From assembly GCF_018688155.1 (NCBI RefSeq), contig NZ_CP061312.1:1798001-1862000 (forward strand): DNA of 64,000 nt, written 5' to 3'. Every line of letters starts with the position of its first letter. The first letter of the stretch is position 1. A model generated the notes under the pieces. That model was not told the origin of the DNA, ran no database searches, and worked only from the letters and a program-made list of their open reading frames with translations. The position numbers were made by a program, and so were the translations under genes. The DNA comes from Polynucleobacter sp. AP-Sving-400A-A2. GTDB taxonomy: Bacteria; Pseudomonadota; Gammaproteobacteria; Burkholderiales; Burkholderiaceae. Positions 44,218 through 55,183 of this stretch are shown one piece after another.

Positions 44218-44238
44218 TGTGCCTATTTTTTAGGCACA
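44218..44238. promoter_or_regulatory. Perfect 8-bp palindrome upstream of dusB
   Basis: TGTGCCTA (44218-44225) and TAGGCACA (44231-44238) form a perfect hairpin with a five-T spacer, about 75 bases before the dusB start. It could be an operator for the dusB-fis unit, or a terminator for the preceding operon helped by the T-rich loop region. Confidence 0.45.
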
Positions 44239-44312
44239 TGCAGACTGAATTGTGCTAAAGTGTCACCCTTTCCCCCAGACCTAAAAGCCATCCAGAGCCT
44301 AGCCTGAAACAC

Positions 44313-45329
44313 ATGAAGATTGGCCCGCACCTTCTTGCAAATAAATTATTTGTTGCCCCAATGGCTGGGGTAACGGATCGCCCATTTCGGCAACTTTGCA
44401 AAAAGCTCGGCGCTGGTTATGCCGTATCTGAAATGATCGCCTCCAACGCTTTACTGTGGAAGAGCGAAAAAACCCAGCGTCGCGCAAACCACCAAGGTGA
44501 ATTCAAGCCTATTGCCGTCCAAATTGCTGGCGCTGATCCGCAGATGATGGCTGCAGCCGCCAAGCTCAACGTTGATCACGGTGCCCAGATTATTGATATC
44601 AATATGGGTTGCCCAGCCAAAAAGGTTTGTAATGTTGCAGCTGGCTCTGCACTATTAAGAGACGAGCCTTTAGTGCAACAAATTTTAGAAGCCGTAGTTC
44701 AAGCTGTCGGCGTAGGACCTGATGCAGTGCCTGTAACTTTAAAGATTCGGACAGGCTGGGATCGCGAGCATAAAAACGCAATGGATATTGCACGCCTCGC
44801 CGAGAAATCTGGCATCTCTATGTTGACAGTTCATGGCCGCACGAGAGCCGACCTCTATCACGGCGAAGCTGAGTATGAAACAATTACCGCAGTAAAAAAT
44901 AGCATTGCCATCCCTGTGGTTGCCAATGGTGATATCACCACTCCAGAAAAAGCAGAATTTGTTTTGAAAGAAACTGGTGCCGATGCCATCATGATTGGTC
45001 GCGCCGCTCAGGGACGCCCTTGGATCTTTCGTGAAATTAATCACTTTCTAGAAACTGGTGGTAAGTTACCGACACCACAGATTAATGAGATTCAAGAGAT
45101 CATGAATGCTCATCTCATTGATCATTATGATTTCTATGGCGAATACGTTGGCTTGCGCACAGCACGTAAGCATATTGGCTGGTACTGCAAAGGCTTGCGT
45201 GACTCCCATGCCTTTCGTCAAAGAATGAACACTGCCGATGATTGCAAAACTCAATTGCAAATGGTGAACGATTTTTTTAATGAAATGAAATCCCATTCAG
45301 ATAGTTTGTTATTTTTAGAGGCAGCCTAA
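44313..45329 (+). CDS. dusB: tRNA-dihydrouridine synthase B
   Basis: This 338-residue FMN-dependent TIM-barrel enzyme has APMAGVTDRPFRQLCKKLGAG, NMGCPAKKV with the family cysteine region, VTLKIRTGWD, VANGDI and MIGRAAQGRPW. It reduces specific uridines in the tRNA D loop. It precedes fis, the classic dusB-fis arrangement. Length is typical. It is probably the promoter-proximal gene of a unit extending to fis and perhaps to purH. Confidence 0.96.
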   Translation: MKIGPHLLANKLFVAPMAGVTDRPFRQLCKKLGAGYAVSEMIASNALLWKSEKTQRRANHQGEFKPIAVQIAGADPQMMAAAAKLNVDHGAQIIDINMGCPAKKVCNVAAGSALLRDEPLVQQILEAVVQAVGVGPDAVPVTLKIRTGWDREHKNAMDIARLAEKSGISMLTVHGRTRADLYHGEAEYETITAVKNSIAIPVVANGDITTPEKAEFVLKETGADAIMIGRAAQGRPWIFREINHFLETGGKLPTPQINEIQEIMNAHLIDHYDFYGEYVGLRTARKHIGWYCKGLRDSHAFRQRMNTADDCKTQLQMVNDFFNEMKSHSDSLLFLEAA

Positions 45330-45354
45330 ATTTAGTTTTTTATTTAATTTATCC

Positions 45355-45594
45355 ATGACTAATAAGCACCCCATCACCGAATGCATTGAGACTCAACTCC
45401 AAGCTTACTTGGATGATCTCAAAGGAACGCCTCCATCCGACCTGTACCAAATGGTTCTCGCAGTGGTTGAAAAGCCAATGCTGGAATTGGTAATGCAGCA
45501 TGCGAAGCAGAATCAGTCTTTGGCGGCACAGTACCTTGGCATCAACCGTAATACGCTTCATAAGAAGCTAGTAGAGCACCAGCTCCTGAAATAA
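45355..45594 (+). CDS. fis: Fis-family DNA-binding protein
   Basis: The 79-residue protein consists of the Fis core: a dimerisation helix (LYQMVLAVVEKPMLELVMQHA) and a C-terminal helix-turn-helix (SLAAQYLGINRNTLHKKL). Fis bends DNA and affects rRNA transcription, recombination and nucleoid shape. It is shorter than E. coli Fis (98) because the N-terminal hairpin is reduced, which is usual in betaproteobacteria. Cotranscription with dusB upstream, 25 bases away, is likely. Confidence 0.95.
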   Translation: MTNKHPITECIETQLQAYLDDLKGTPPSDLYQMVLAVVEKPMLELVMQHAKQNQSLAAQYLGINRNTLHKKLVEHQLLK

Positions 45595-45642
45595 ATCAAA
45601 CCCTATTCGCAAATTCTTAATTAATTAAACCTTCTGAAAAAT

Positions 45643-47223
45643 ATGATCCGCACAGCCTTACTCTCTGTTTCTGATAAAAATGGCATTGTGCCGTTCGCTA
45701 AAGCCCTCCATGAACAAGGCATCAAGCTGATCTCTACAGGTGGCACCGCAAAACTCCTGGCTGAAAATAATCTACCCGTAGTAGAGGTATCTTCTCTTAC
45801 TAAGTTTCCAGAGATGCTCGATGGTCGCGTAAAGACCTTGCATCCAATGGTGCATGGTGGCTTATTAGCCCGCCGAGATTTTCCGGAGCACATGGCTGCA
45901 TTGAAAGCCCATGGCATCGATACGATCGATATGCTCGTGATTAATCTTTATCCGTTTAACGAAACAGTTGCTAAAGCGGATTGTTCATTTGAAGATGCAG
46001 TTGAAAACATTGATATTGGTGGTCCAGCGATGTTGCGCGCTGCCGCTAAGAATCATCAAGATGTGACTGTATTGATTTCTCCAAAAGATTACGCTCCTGT
46101 TCTTGCAGAGATGAAAGCTAATCAGAACCTAGTTTCTTATAAGACCAATTTGAGTCTGGCTAAAAAAGTATTTGCTCACACCGCTCAATATGACGGTGCC
46201 ATTGCCAACTATCTCTCAGCACTAGGTGATGACTTAGATCACAAGACACGTTCTGCCTATCCAGAAACCCTACACCTTGCCTTTGAAAAGGTGCAAGAAA
46301 TGCGCTACGGTGAGAACCCACACCAATCAGCCGCTTTCTATAAGGATATTGATCCAGTCGATGGTGCGCTTGCTAATTACAAACAATTACAAGGTAAGGA
46401 GCTTTCCTACAACAACATCGCTGATGCCGACTCTGCTTGGGAATGCGTTAAGAGCTTTACTGGGAATGCTGGCGGTGCCGCTGCCTGCGTCATCATCAAA
46501 CATGCCAACCCTTGTGGCGTAGCTGTTGCTGCTAATGGACTTGAGGCCTATCAAAAGGCATTCAAGACTGATCCAAGCTCAGCCTTTGGTGGAATTATTG
46601 CCTTCAACGTGCCATGTGATGGTGTAGCAGCTGAAGCGATTTCTAAGCAGTTCGTGGAAGTATTGATTGCCCCAAGCTTTAGCGCTGAAGCTAAGGCCAT
46701 CTTTGCTGCTAAACAAAATGTTCGCTTATTAGAGATTCCTCTTGGTACTGCATTTAATACTTTTGACTTTAAACGTGTGGGCGGTGGCTTACTAGTGCAA
46801 TCCCCCGATGCGAAAAATGTTCTTGAGAACGAAATGCGCGTTGTCAGCAAACGTCTGCCAACTCCAAGTGAAATGCACGACATGATGTTTGCTTGGCGCG
46901 TTGCAAAGTTTGTGAAGTCTAATGCGATTGTGTATTGCGCTAACGGCATGACTCTCGGTATTGGTGCTGGACAAATGAGCCGCGTCGACTCTGCTCGTAT
47001 GGCCAGTATTAAGGCTGAGAATGCAGGCTTAAGTCTTAAAGGCTCTGCAGTGGCAAGTGATGCCTTCTTCCCATTTCGCGATGGCCTAGATGTGGTTGTG
47101 AATGGTGGTGCCAGCTGTGCCATTCAACCTGGTGGCAGTATGCGTGATGATGAAATCATCGCAGCAGCTGATGAGCATGGCATTGCCATGATCTTTACTG
47201 GCACACGTCACTTCCGTCACTAA
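45643..47223 (+). CDS. purH: Bifunctional AICAR transformylase/IMP cyclohydrolase
   Basis: This 526-residue enzyme has an N-terminal MGS-like IMP cyclohydrolase domain ([28 protein letters not shown]) and a C-terminal AICAR transformylase domain with [12 protein letters not shown] and [10 protein letters not shown]. It carries out the last two steps of IMP synthesis. It lies between fis and ruvC on the same strand; the 6-base gap to ruvC suggests a common transcript. Confidence 0.98.
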   Translation: MIRTALLSVSDKNGIVPFAKALHEQGIKLISTGGTAKLLAENNLPVVEVSSLTKFPEMLDGRVKTLHPMVHGGLLARRDFPEHMAALKAHGIDTIDMLVINLYPFNETVAKADCSFEDAVENIDIGGPAMLRAAAKNHQDVTVLISPKDYAPVLAEMKANQNLVSYKTNLSLAKKVFAHTAQYDGAIANYLSALGDDLDHKTRSAYPETLHLAFEKVQEMRYGENPHQSAAFYKDIDPVDGALANYKQLQGKELSYNNIADADSAWECVKSFTGNAGGAAACVIIKHANPCGVAVAANGLEAYQKAFKTDPSSAFGGIIAFNVPCDGVAAEAISKQFVEVLIAPSFSAEAKAIFAAKQNVRLLEIPLGTAFNTFDFKRVGGGLLVQSPDAKNVLENEMRVVSKRLPTPSEMHDMMFAWRVAKFVKSNAIVYCANGMTLGIGAGQMSRVDSARMASIKAENAGLSLKGSAVASDAFFPFRDGLDVVVNGGASCAIQPGGSMRDDEIIAAADEHGIAMIFTGTRHFRH

Positions 47224-47229
47224 TCGCTT

Positions 47230-47751
47230 ATGCGCTGGATAGGAATCGACCCAGGTTTACGTACTACCGGTTTTGGTGTCATTGATGTTGATGGCCAAAA
47301 GCTTAGCTATGTAGCCTCAGGGACGATTGAAAGTGGTGATCCAGCACGAGGGCTTCCTGAGCGCCTGGGAATCTTGTACGCGGGCATTAAGGAGGTTTTA
47401 GAGACCTACCACCCAGAACAAGCCGCTATTGAAGAAGTATTTCTGAACGTCAATCCTCGCTCCACCCTCATGCTTGGTCAAGCACGAGGTGCAGTAATTG
47501 CTGCCTTGGTATCTGACAAACTCCCTGTTGCGGAGTACAGCGCACTGAGAGTGAAGCAATCGATTGTCGGGACCGGCAGAGCTACTAAGCCACAAGTACA
47601 AGAAATGGTGAAACGTTTACTACGTCTAAGCCGTGCTCCCGGAACGGATGCGGCAGATGCTTTAGGAGTGGCGATTTGCGCCGCTCACCATGCCCAAATC
47701 CCAAAAGCAATTACTACCGCTCTTGCACCCAAAAAGAGTAGCAAGAAATAA
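47230..47751 (+). CDS. ruvC: Holliday junction resolvase RuvC
   Basis: This 173-residue RNase H-fold nuclease has the acidic catalytic residues in [13 protein letters not shown] (Asp7), AIEEVF and the C-terminal [15 protein letters not shown]. It cuts Holliday junctions symmetrically in the RuvABC complex. ruvA starts 26 bases downstream. Length is standard. Confidence 0.98.
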   Translation: MRWIGIDPGLRTTGFGVIDVDGQKLSYVASGTIESGDPARGLPERLGILYAGIKEVLETYHPEQAAIEEVFLNVNPRSTLMLGQARGAVIAALVSDKLPVAEYSALRVKQSIVGTGRATKPQVQEMVKRLLRLSRAPGTDAADALGVAICAAHHAQIPKAITTALAPKKSSKK

Positions 47752-47777
47752 CAATACAAACAGGTTAAGATCTTCAC

Positions 47778-48362
47778 ATGATTGGTCGCATTCAAGGAAT
47801 TCTCGTTTCAGTTCATCCACCCCGTCTCTTGGTAGATTGCCAAGGTGTTGGCTATGAGATCGATGTGCCCATGAGCACCCTGTACCAGCTGCCAGAGACC
47901 AATCAAAAAATTACATTACTCACCCACTTCCAAGTCCGCGAGGATGCGCAGCAACTCTTTGGATTTGCCACTGAAACTGAGCGTGAAGCATTTAGACAGC
48001 TAATTAAAATTAGTGGCGTTGGTTCACGCACAGCACTTGCGGTACTTTCTGGCATGAGCGTCAATGAATTGGCGCAAGCGATTGCCATGCAAGAGGCGGG
48101 GCGCCTAACTCAAGTACCTGGTATTGGTAAAAAGACTGCTGAGCGTCTTTGTCTAGAGCTTAAGGGGAAGCTGGCTCCGGATTTAGGAATTGTTGGTGGT
48201 AAGCCCCAGACAGTTGAAGCAAGTAGCGAGATATTGCAAGCCCTCTTGGCGCTGGGTTATTCAGAAAAAGAGGCTCAGCTCGCCCTCAAACAAATCCCTT
48301 CGGATACCACCGTATCAGATGGTATCCGCATGGGCCTAAAATACCTCTCGAAGACTTCATAA
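47778..48362 (+). CDS. ruvA: Holliday junction branch migration protein RuvA
   Basis: This 194-residue protein has an OB-fold N-terminus ([20 protein letters not shown]), two helix-hairpin-helix motifs ([18 protein letters not shown] and [16 protein letters not shown]) and the C-terminal domain that contacts RuvB. It binds the four-way junction as a tetramer. It lies between ruvC and ruvB. Confidence 0.98.
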   Translation: MIGRIQGILVSVHPPRLLVDCQGVGYEIDVPMSTLYQLPETNQKITLLTHFQVREDAQQLFGFATETEREAFRQLIKISGVGSRTALAVLSGMSVNELAQAIAMQEAGRLTQVPGIGKKTAERLCLELKGKLAPDLGIVGGKPQTVEASSEILQALLALGYSEKEAQLALKQIPSDTTVSDGIRMGLKYLSKTS

Positions 48363-48393
48363 GCAGTTACCCAAACACCACTACACTTGCAGT

Positions 48394-49461
48394 ATGGCAA
48401 TCCACACAGAAGACCTCAGCTCAATCCCCGAAGATTTACCAGAAGGCAATGACCGCATTGTTAGTGGCGCAGTAGGCAATTCTGAAGCTATTTTTGAGAG
48501 GGCCTTGCGCCCAAAACAGCTTGATGAGTATGTCGGCCAAACTAAGGCTCGCGCCCAATTAGAGATTTTTATTACAGCGACTAGAGCAAGACAAGAAGCT
48601 CTGGATCACGTCCTCCTTTTTGGCCCTCCCGGCCTTGGTAAAACCACCCTAGCCCACATCATCGCTAGAGAGCTTGGTGTCAACTTACGCCAAACCAGTG
48701 GTCCAGTTCTGGATAGACCTGGTGACCTTGCTGCTTTACTAACTAATTTAGAAGCAAACGATGTGCTCTTTATTGATGAGATTCATCGCCTTTCTCCAGT
48801 AGTTGAAGAGATTCTCTATCCAGCGCTAGAGGACTACAGCTTAGACATCATGATTGGCGAAGGCCCAGCAGCACGTAGCGTCAAGATTGATCTCAAGCCA
48901 TTTACTCTGATCGGCGCTACAACCCGTGCCGGCATGCTCACCAACCCACTACGTGATCGCTTTGGCATTGTGGCAAGACTCGAGTTCTACACGACCGAAG
49001 AGCTCACCAAAATTATTACGCGCTCCGCTAGCTTACTTAAAGCCGATATTGACCCCGAGGGATCAATTGAGATTGCGAAGCGCGCTAGAGGTACTCCACG
49101 CATCGCAAATCGCTTATTGCGTCGAGTACGTGACTATGCTGAAGTCAAGGGCACTGGCACCATCACTAAAGATATGGCAGATGCCGCATTGAAGATGCTT
49201 GATGTCGACCCAAGTGGTTTTGATGTAATGGACCGTAAATTGCTTGAAGCTATCTTGCACAAGTTTGATGGCGGCCCCGTTGGTATTGATAACTTAGCGG
49301 CGGCTATTGGTGAAGAGCGTGACACTATTGAGGATGTCTTGGAGCCTTACCTAATTCAACAAGGCTACTTACAAAGAACCTCTCGTGGACGAGTGGCAAC
49401 CCGTCAAGCCTATGAGCATTTTGGCTTAACACCACCTAGTGATAATGGTCAGATAAGCTAA
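48394..49461 (+). CDS. ruvB: Holliday junction branch migration ATPase RuvB
   Basis: This 355-residue AAA+ motor has Walker [13 protein letters not shown], Walker [12 protein letters not shown], sensor 1 [10 protein letters not shown] and the C-terminal winged helix. It drives branch migration with RuvA. It is the last gene of the rightward run; a convergent HPP-family gene ends 15 bases away. No clear terminator is visible in this gap. Confidence 0.98.
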   Translation: MAIHTEDLSSIPEDLPEGNDRIVSGAVGNSEAIFERALRPKQLDEYVGQTKARAQLEIFITATRARQEALDHVLLFGPPGLGKTTLAHIIARELGVNLRQTSGPVLDRPGDLAALLTNLEANDVLFIDEIHRLSPVVEEILYPALEDYSLDIMIGEGPAARSVKIDLKPFTLIGATTRAGMLTNPLRDRFGIVARLEFYTTEELTKIITRSASLLKADIDPEGSIEIAKRARGTPRIANRLLRRVRDYAEVKGTGTITKDMADAALKMLDVDPSGFDVMDRKLLEAILHKFDGGPVGIDNLAAAIGEERDTIEDVLEPYLIQQGYLQRTSRGRVATRQAYEHFGLTPPSDNGQIS

Positions 49462-49476
49462 GGAAAGTTATCAATC

Positions 49477-50016
49477 CTAGTTTGGTCTATTGGGGTAACT
49501 TTTACCTGTTAAGTTACTGTAGACTGCGCCAACCAAAACTAGCACTACAGAATCTATCATTATCGGAAAAAATGCATACCGATAATGCATGACATTTCCA
49601 AGCACCACAATTAAAGCAATTGCAGCGGCCGGCGGGTGCAGGCAGCGCAAAATAAACATTCCAAAAATAGATAGACTGGCTGCAAATGACATTGCCATCA
49701 GCGGGTCGTCCACAAAATGAATTACTGAAATACCGACTAAAGCAGATAAGGTATTGCCAGCAATGACTGCCCAAGGTTGGGCCATAGGGCTCTGTGGAAG
49801 CACGAAAACTAATAAAGCACTTGCACCTAAAGAAGCCATAAGCCATTCATTGACACCACCTAGATCTCCAAGATACTTTGAAATAGTGAGTACAAGTAAA
49901 AGGCCTATAAATATACCGAACACTGATCGAAAGCGCTCTAACCAAGAGATATGTGGCTGATCTCCGCCAAAATAAAAAGTATATTTCTTTAAAAGATATT
50001 TAAGCGAATGTCTCAT
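49477..50016 (-). CDS. HPP-family membrane protein
   Basis: This 179-residue protein has about five hydrophobic helices and the family motif LRCLHPPAAAIALI. It also shows the GASALLVFVLPQSPMAQPW block. HPP proteins are integral membrane proteins; some plant and cyanobacterial members take part in nitrite transport, but bacterial ones are largely uncharacterised. It seems to be transcribed alone, convergent with ruvB and followed on the same strand by nothing closer than rsmA. No ribosome site is clear before the ATG. Confidence 0.88.
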   Translation of the reverse strand: MRHSLKYLLKKYTFYFGGDQPHISWLERFRSVFGIFIGLLLVLTISKYLGDLGGVNEWLMASLGASALLVFVLPQSPMAQPWAVIAGNTLSALVGISVIHFVDDPLMAMSFAASLSIFGMFILRCLHPPAAAIALIVVLGNVMHYRYAFFPIMIDSVVLVLVGAVYSNLTGKSYPNRPN

Positions 50017-50083
50017 CGTGATTCATATTTTTTTCTCAAATAGCAATGTGATGTATTGAGCGGTACAGTCAATTTCTTGACTA

Positions 50084-51319
50084 CTATTGAACTAGTGTCA
50101 CCTTGGCAAATTTACGTTTACCTACTTGCACAACAAAGGTACCGGCCTCGATTTTTAATTGTTTGTCAGCCACTGTTGTGCCATCAATCTTGACACCTTT
50201 TTGATCGATGTTGCGTATCGCCTCTGATGTTGATGAGGCAAGGCCTGCAGCCTTGAGAAGGCTGGCGATGCTCATAGGGGCACCAGTCAGACTAACTTCT
50301 GGAATATCCTCAGGTATGCCGCCCTTAGCGCGGTGATTAAAGTCTTCAAGTGCTTTTTCTGCTGCAGCTTGCGAATGGAAGCGGGCGACAATTTCTTGTG
50401 CGAGCAGTACTTTGCAATCTTTAGGATTTCTGCCGCTTGCGACTTCTTGCTTCATTAAATCAATCTCAGCCATTGGGCGGAATGATAATAATGTGAAGTA
50501 ATCCCACATCAACTCATCTGAGATGCTTAAGAGTTTGCCAAACATCTCACCAGCAGGCTCGCTGATACCAATGTAATTACCCTTAGACTTACTCATCTTA
50601 TCGACGCCATCCAAACCCACGAGGAGCGGCATAGTCAAAATACATTGTGGCTCTTGACCATACTCACGTTGGAGTTCGCGCCCAACTAAGAGATTAAATT
50701 TCTGATCAGTACCGCCAAGCTCTAAGTCACTCTTCAAAGCAACAGAGTCGTAGCCCTGCATCAATGGATACAAGAACTCATGCACAGAAATGGGAACACC
50801 ACTGCGGTAGCGCTTGGTAAAGTCATCACGCTCCAACATTTGCGCCACGGTATATCTGGCAGCCAATTGAATCATGCCACGTGCGCCTAGTGGATCACAC
50901 CACTCGCTGTTATAGCGGACTTCAGTTTTAGCAGGGTCCAGCACCATGCTCGCTTGACGATAATAAGTCTGGGCATTAACAGCAATTTCTTCAGCAGTCA
51001 GTGGTGGGCGTGTTGCATTGCGTCCAGAAGGATCGCCAATCATGCTCGTGAAATCACCAATCAAGAAAATCACGGTATGACCTAAATCTTGAAGCTGACG
51101 CAATTTATTCAGTACAACTGTATGGCCCAAATGAATATCGGGCGCAGTAGGATCTAAACCCAACTTAATACGTAAAGGGGTCCCCGTTGCTTTGCTCTTA
51201 GCCAGCTTTTGAATCCAATCGGCCTCAACCAGTAACTCATCACACCCCCTTTTAGTCACTTCAAGGGCTGCAAAAACTTCGGGGGTCAGAGGGTATTTTT
51301 GTTCTGGTTTAGCCGTCAT
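50084..51319 (-). CDS. tyrS: Tyrosyl-tRNA synthetase
   Basis: This 411-residue class I synthetase has HIGH-like [11 protein letters not shown] and KMSKS ([12 protein letters not shown]) motifs and an S4-type RNA-binding domain at the C-terminus. The complete KMSKS places it in the TyrZ-like group rather than the KFGKT group. It diverges from anmK. It charges tRNA-Tyr in the cytoplasm. Confidence 0.97.
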   Translation of the reverse strand: MTAKPEQKYPLTPEVFAALEVTKRGCDELLVEADWIQKLAKSKATGTPLRIKLGLDPTAPDIHLGHTVVLNKLRQLQDLGHTVIFLIGDFTSMIGDPSGRNATRPPLTAEEIAVNAQTYYRQASMVLDPAKTEVRYNSEWCDPLGARGMIQLAARYTVAQMLERDDFTKRYRSGVPISVHEFLYPLMQGYDSVALKSDLELGGTDQKFNLLVGRELQREYGQEPQCILTMPLLVGLDGVDKMSKSKGNYIGISEPAGEMFGKLLSISDELMWDYFTLLSFRPMAEIDLMKQEVASGRNPKDCKVLLAQEIVARFHSQAAAEKALEDFNHRAKGGIPEDIPEVSLTGAPMSIASLLKAAGLASSTSEAIRNIDQKGVKIDGTTVADKQLKIEAGTFVVQVGKRKFAKVTLVQ

Positions 51320-51408
51320 GCTGTATTAGTGAACTGATTCAGTTAAATTAGTATTTAGATTGCTAAAGCATAATTGTCGCATTCCTGAGAACAAAGCCCT
51401 GATACTGC

Positions 51409-52539
51409 ATGAATAAGACCCACCCACTCTATATTGGCCTGATGTCTGGTACCAGCCTAGATGGGATAGATGCTGTGCTGGCAAAGATTGAAAAGACTGG
51501 TGATACCAGCCTTTTGGGGTCCATGAGCACAGCATTTACCCCTGAATTGCGTAAAGCCCTTCTGGACTTACAGAGTCCCGGGCCAAACGAGATTCATCGG
51601 GAAAATCAGGCTGCCAATGCCCTTGCGATAGCTTATGCAGATGCAGTCAAGCAATTGCTTGCCCAGAATAATCTTTCTTCTGCAGATATCAGTGCGATTG
51701 GCTCCCATGGTCAGACCATTCGTCATCAAGCTGATCTTGCTCATCACCTGGCTTATACACACCAGACTCTCAACCCGGCGCTGCTTGCAGAGCTGACCGG
51801 AATTGATGTCATTGCAGACTTTAGAAGTCGCGACCTCGCTGCTGGTGGTCATGGCGCCCCATTAGTACCAGCTTTTCATGCGCAACAGTTTGCTACAGAT
51901 AAAAATACCGCAGTGCTCAATCTTGGCGGCATTGCAAACCTGACGCTATTACCCAAAGATGGTGAAGCGAGGGGATTTGATTGTGGTCCCGGTAATATGT
52001 TGATGGATGCCTGGATTGCAGATCAACAAGGACACACCTTTGATGAAAATGGTAACTGGGCATCTCAAGGCAAAGTCAATCCAGTACTACTTTCAAGAAT
52101 GATGACTGATGCATTTTTTGCAAAAGCCCCACCAAAAAGTACAGGCCGTGATGACTTTCATTTGGAGTGGTTGCTAAAGCACATTGGATCAGAAAATATC
52201 AACTCGGAAGATGTGCAAGCTACGCTATTGCAATTGACTGTGGACACATCACTCCAAGCAGTGCTCCGTTATGCGCCGCAAACCCAGATTCTGATTGTCT
52301 GTGGTGGCGGTGTCCGCAATACTGCATTACTAAACTTATTCAAAGTCAAAACTAAAGAAGTATTAAAAAATCCACTCGAGATTTTGACCAGCGATGCACT
52401 TGGGATTGATCCACAACTCGTAGAAGGTCTTGCATTCGCCTGGTTAGCGTGGGCTCATAAAGAAAAACGGCCAGCAAATCTGCCAGCCGTTACGGGAGCG
52501 AAAGGTCCTAGGATTCTAGGCGCTTGCTATCCAGCTTAA
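51409..52539 (+). CDS. anmK: Anhydro-N-acetylmuramic acid kinase
   Basis: This 376-residue ASKHA-fold kinase has the AnmK signature GLMSGTSLDGID (10-21), GSHGQTIRH, ADFRSRDLAAGGHGAPL and the C-terminal GGGVRNTALL. It turns anhydroMurNAc, released by lytic transglycosylases and amidases, into MurNAc-6-phosphate. With amgK-murU in the same window it points to active cell-wall recycling. It diverges from tyrS and faces erpA, 16 bases away. Confidence 0.96.
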   Translation: MNKTHPLYIGLMSGTSLDGIDAVLAKIEKTGDTSLLGSMSTAFTPELRKALLDLQSPGPNEIHRENQAANALAIAYADAVKQLLAQNNLSSADISAIGSHGQTIRHQADLAHHLAYTHQTLNPALLAELTGIDVIADFRSRDLAAGGHGAPLVPAFHAQQFATDKNTAVLNLGGIANLTLLPKDGEARGFDCGPGNMLMDAWIADQQGHTFDENGNWASQGKVNPVLLSRMMTDAFFAKAPPKSTGRDDFHLEWLLKHIGSENINSEDVQATLLQLTVDTSLQAVLRYAPQTQILIVCGGGVRNTALLNLFKVKTKEVLKNPLEILTSDALGIDPQLVEGLAFAWLAWAHKEKRPANLPAVTGAKGPRILGACYPA

Positions 52540-52555
52540 GTTATTAAGCTTGTTC

Positions 52556-52930
52556 TTATGCGGAGAAAGAAGAGCCACAGCCGCAAGTGGTTTGCGCATT
52601 GGGATTCTTAATTACAAACTGTGAACCATTGATATCTTCTTTGTAATCAATCTCAGCACCAACTAAATATTGGAAGCTCATTGAATCCACCAACAAAGTC
52701 ACGCCATTCTTTTCAAATAAGGTGTCATCTTCATTCACAGCATCATCAAATGTGAAGCCGTATTGAAATCCTGAACAACCACCACCTTGAACAAATACGC
52801 GTAGCTTCAGTTCTGGATTACCTTCTTCAGCAATCAAGTCAGCCACTTTTGCAGCGGCGCTATCCGTAAACACCAAGGGGGTTGGTGGCTCGGCTAAGTC
52901 TTGTACTGGTTGCGTAGCTAATTGGGTCAT
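52556..52930 (-). CDS. erpA: Iron-sulfur cluster insertion protein ErpA
   Basis: This 124-residue A-type carrier has the three conserved cysteines Cys52 ([11 protein letters not shown]), Cys116 and Cys118 (CGCGSSF). It passes [4Fe-4S] clusters to apo-proteins, including those of the isoprenoid pathway. The order relative to rplM-rpsI supports ErpA rather than IscA, since no isc genes are near. The first 20 residues are a variable extension. Confidence 0.95.
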   Translation of the reverse strand: MTQLATQPVQDLAEPPTPLVFTDSAAAKVADLIAEEGNPELKLRVFVQGGGCSGFQYGFTFDDAVNEDDTLFEKNGVTLLVDSMSFQYLVGAEIDYKEDINGSQFVIKNPNAQTTCGCGSSFSA

Positions 52931-53013
52931 GATTTACTCCTAATTCAAAAGACGATAGTTTATTTTAGGCCTTTAATTCCAAGCTTGCTGAAAGGTCTTT
53001 CCAGCTAGCCCCA

Positions 53014-54072
53014 TTATGGTGAAACAGCAATCTGAGTCAATCCAGTGGTCTCAGGCAAGCCAAACATCAGGTTCATGCACTGAACCCCTTGGCCTGAAGC
53101 ACCCTTCACCAGGTTGTCCTCAACCACTAAAATAACTAAAGTATCTCCGTCGCCAGGACGATGAATGGCGATCCGCAAGCCATTACTACCCCGCACAGAG
53201 CGTGTTTCTGGATGGCTACCCGCCGGCATCACGTCCACAAAAGGCTCACCTTGATAGAAATCCTCATAGAGCTTTTGGAAATCTACCTTCATTCCAGCCT
53301 CTGACAAGCGCACATACAAGGTTGAATGAATACCCCGAATCATTGGCGTCAAGTGCGGCACAAATGTCAGACCAATCTGATCATGACCAGCAATGGCCTT
53401 CAAGCCTTGGACAATTTCAGGAAGATGACGATGGCCTTTAACAGCGTAAGCTTTAAAGTTATCAGCTGATTCTGATAATAAAGTCCCAATTTCTGCCTTA
53501 CGTCCAGCACCTGAAGTACCTGACTTAGAGTCAGAAATAATATGCGTGCCATCAATTAGCTGTTTGCCACCAGTAGACTTTGGTGACAGTAATGGGGCAA
53601 GCCCAAGCTGAACAGAAGTGGGATAGCAACCAGCCAAACCGACGACGCGGGCTTTTTTAATTTCTTCACGATTGATTTCTGCCAAACCATAAACTGCTTC
53701 AGCCAAAATTTCTGGGCAACCATGTTCCATGCCGTACCACTTAGCAAATTCTTTGACATCTTTTAAACGGAAGTCAGCAGCCAGATCCAAAATCTTGACA
53801 TTGTTAGCAAGCAATTCTTTTGCTTGCGCCATCGCTACACCGTGAGGCGTTGCAAAGAACACGACATCGCATTCATTTAATTTAGCTTCATCCGGTGTTG
53901 TGAACTTAAGATCAATGCGGCCACGTAAAGAAGGAAACATCTCGGCCACTGGCATACCAGCTTCTGTGCGAGAAGTAATTGCCTGGATCTTGACTTCGGG
54001 ATGCTGCGCCAACAAGCGCAGTAGCTCCACTCCGGTGTATCCCGTCCCACCTACGATGCCAACTTTAATCAT
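53014..54072 (-). CDS. argC: N-acetyl-gamma-glutamyl-phosphate reductase
   Basis: This 352-residue enzyme of arginine biosynthesis has the NADP site [18 protein letters not shown] and the catalytic cysteine in [14 protein letters not shown]. It reduces N-acetylglutamyl phosphate to the semialdehyde. ATG at 54072 is chosen (GGAG 6 bases upstream); a start four codons earlier is possible. It is the type-1 (long) form. It lies downstream of rpsI after a strong terminator, so it probably has its own promoter. Confidence 0.97.
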   Translation of the reverse strand: MIKVGIVGGTGYTGVELLRLLAQHPEVKIQAITSRTEAGMPVAEMFPSLRGRIDLKFTTPDEAKLNECDVVFFATPHGVAMAQAKELLANNVKILDLAADFRLKDVKEFAKWYGMEHGCPEILAEAVYGLAEINREEIKKARVVGLAGCYPTSVQLGLAPLLSPKSTGGKQLIDGTHIISDSKSGTSGAGRKAEIGTLLSESADNFKAYAVKGHRHLPEIVQGLKAIAGHDQIGLTFVPHLTPMIRGIHSTLYVRLSEAGMKVDFQKLYEDFYQGEPFVDVMPAGSHPETRSVRGSNGLRIAIHRPGDGDTLVILVVEDNLVKGASGQGVQCMNLMFGLPETTGLTQIAVSP

Positions 54073-54130
54073 GCCATTCTCCAAAATACTGACAGATTCA
54101 TTTTATCTCTCTAATACCGTGATTGTAGAA

Positions 54131-54158
54131 ACAAAAAGGGCCGCTTGCGCGACCCTTT
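54131..54158 (-). terminator. Rho-independent terminator of rplM-rpsI
   Basis: On the minus strand AAAGGGTCGC and GCGGCCCTTT pair over 10 bp (one G-U) around a stable GCAA tetraloop, followed by TTGTTTC. It lies 28 bases after the rpsI stop. Confidence 0.9.
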
Positions 54159-54185
54159 CGATAAAACATATAGCGACTGAAAGAA

Positions 54186-54587
54186 TTAGCGCTTGCTGAA
54201 CTGCTTACGACGACGCGCGCCATGCAGACCAACTTTTTTACGCTCAACTTCACGAGCATCGCGAGTGACCAAACCTGCTTTAGACAGGGCTGGTTTCAAA
54301 GTGATGTCGTAATCCATCAATGCACGGGTAACGCCGTGACGAACTGCACCAGCTTGGCCAGTTTCACCACCACCGCTAACGTTTACTTTGATATCAAAGG
54401 TTGTTAGGTGAGCTGTGAGAGCCAAAGGCTGACGAGCGATCATGCGTGATGTTTCGCGAGCAAAGTAAGCATCGATAGGTTTACCGTTAACAGTAATCTC
54501 ACCTTTGCCAGATTTAATGAATACGCGTGCTACAGAGCTCTTGCGACGACCTGTACCGTAATTCCAATTTCCGTAATTAATAGCCAT
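54186..54587 (-). CDS. rpsI: 30S ribosomal protein S9
   Basis: This 133-residue protein has the S9 signatures [37 protein letters not shown] and the basic C-terminal tail ending RRKQFSKR, which reaches the P-site tRNA. It is cotranscribed with rplM, 9 bases upstream, as almost everywhere in bacteria. Confidence 0.99.
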   Translation of the reverse strand: MAINYGNWNYGTGRRKSSVARVFIKSGKGEITVNGKPIDAYFARETSRMIARQPLALTAHLTTFDIKVNVSGGGETGQAGAVRHGVTRALMDYDITLKPALSKAGLVTRDAREVERKKVGLHGARRRKQFSKR

Positions 54588-54596
54588 TTGGTTTCC

Positions 54597-55025
54597 TTAA
54601 ATCTCTAACGCTTTTGGCTGTTGAGCCGCATGCGGATGACTGGCGTCGCCGTAGACTTTTAATTTCTTAATCATGGCATAACCTAGTGGGCCTTTTGGCA
54701 ACATACCCTTCACAGCCTTCTCCAAAGCGCGACCTGGGAAACGGTCTTGCATCTTGTCGAAGTTAGTCGAACTAATACCACCTGGGTATCCGCTGTGACG
54801 GTAATAAATTTTATTCAAGCCTTTTGTGCCTGTAACACGTAGCTTAGAAGAATTGATGACAACAATGAAGTCGCCGGTATCAACGTGTGGGGTGTATTCA
54901 GGCTTGTGCTTGCCGCGTAGACGGAGTGCCACTTCACTGGCGACACGACCGAGGACTTTGTCCGTAGCGTCAATCACGAACCATTCATGCACCACCTCAT
55001 GGGATTTTGCAGAAAAAGTTTTCAT
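54597..55025 (-). CDS. rplM: 50S ribosomal protein L13
   Basis: This 142-residue L13 starts [20 protein letters not shown] and contains [25 protein letters not shown] and YRHSGYPGG. It is an early-assembly 50S protein. The promoter lies close upstream, leaving a very short leader of about 10 bases, so no room exists for a structured autoregulatory leader. Confidence 0.99.
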   Translation of the reverse strand: MKTFSAKSHEVVHEWFVIDATDKVLGRVASEVALRLRGKHKPEYTPHVDTGDFIVVINSSKLRVTGTKGLNKIYYRHSGYPGGISSTNFDKMQDRFPGRALEKAVKGMLPKGPLGYAMIKKLKVYGDASHPHAAQQPKALEI

Positions 55026-55038
55026 GATTTCTCAAATT

Positions 55039-55067
55039 GTTATAGTCAAAAAAATTACTCCAATCAA
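55039..55067 (-). promoter_or_regulatory. Sigma-70 promoter of rplM-rpsI
   Basis: TTGATT (55062-55067) and TATAAC (55039-55044) on the minus strand are exactly 17 bases apart. Transcription would start about 55032, only some 7-8 bases before the rplM ATG at 55025, giving an almost leaderless mRNA. A longer mRNA from another start is not excluded. Confidence 0.6.
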
Positions 55068-55183
55068 ACTACGTCCACCTTGGCCCTGCTTATGTTTGCA
55101 AGCTCGCAGATTCTGTAATTTACTTGGTAAAACAATTACCGCTGACTGGTTTGGTAATTCAGTAAAGCCTTGAATTGTAACCC

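Noticed and set aside
46551-47123. 190-codon open frame on the - strand
   Set aside because: It is antisense to purH, whose sequence is strongly conserved; the frame is a codon-bias shadow.
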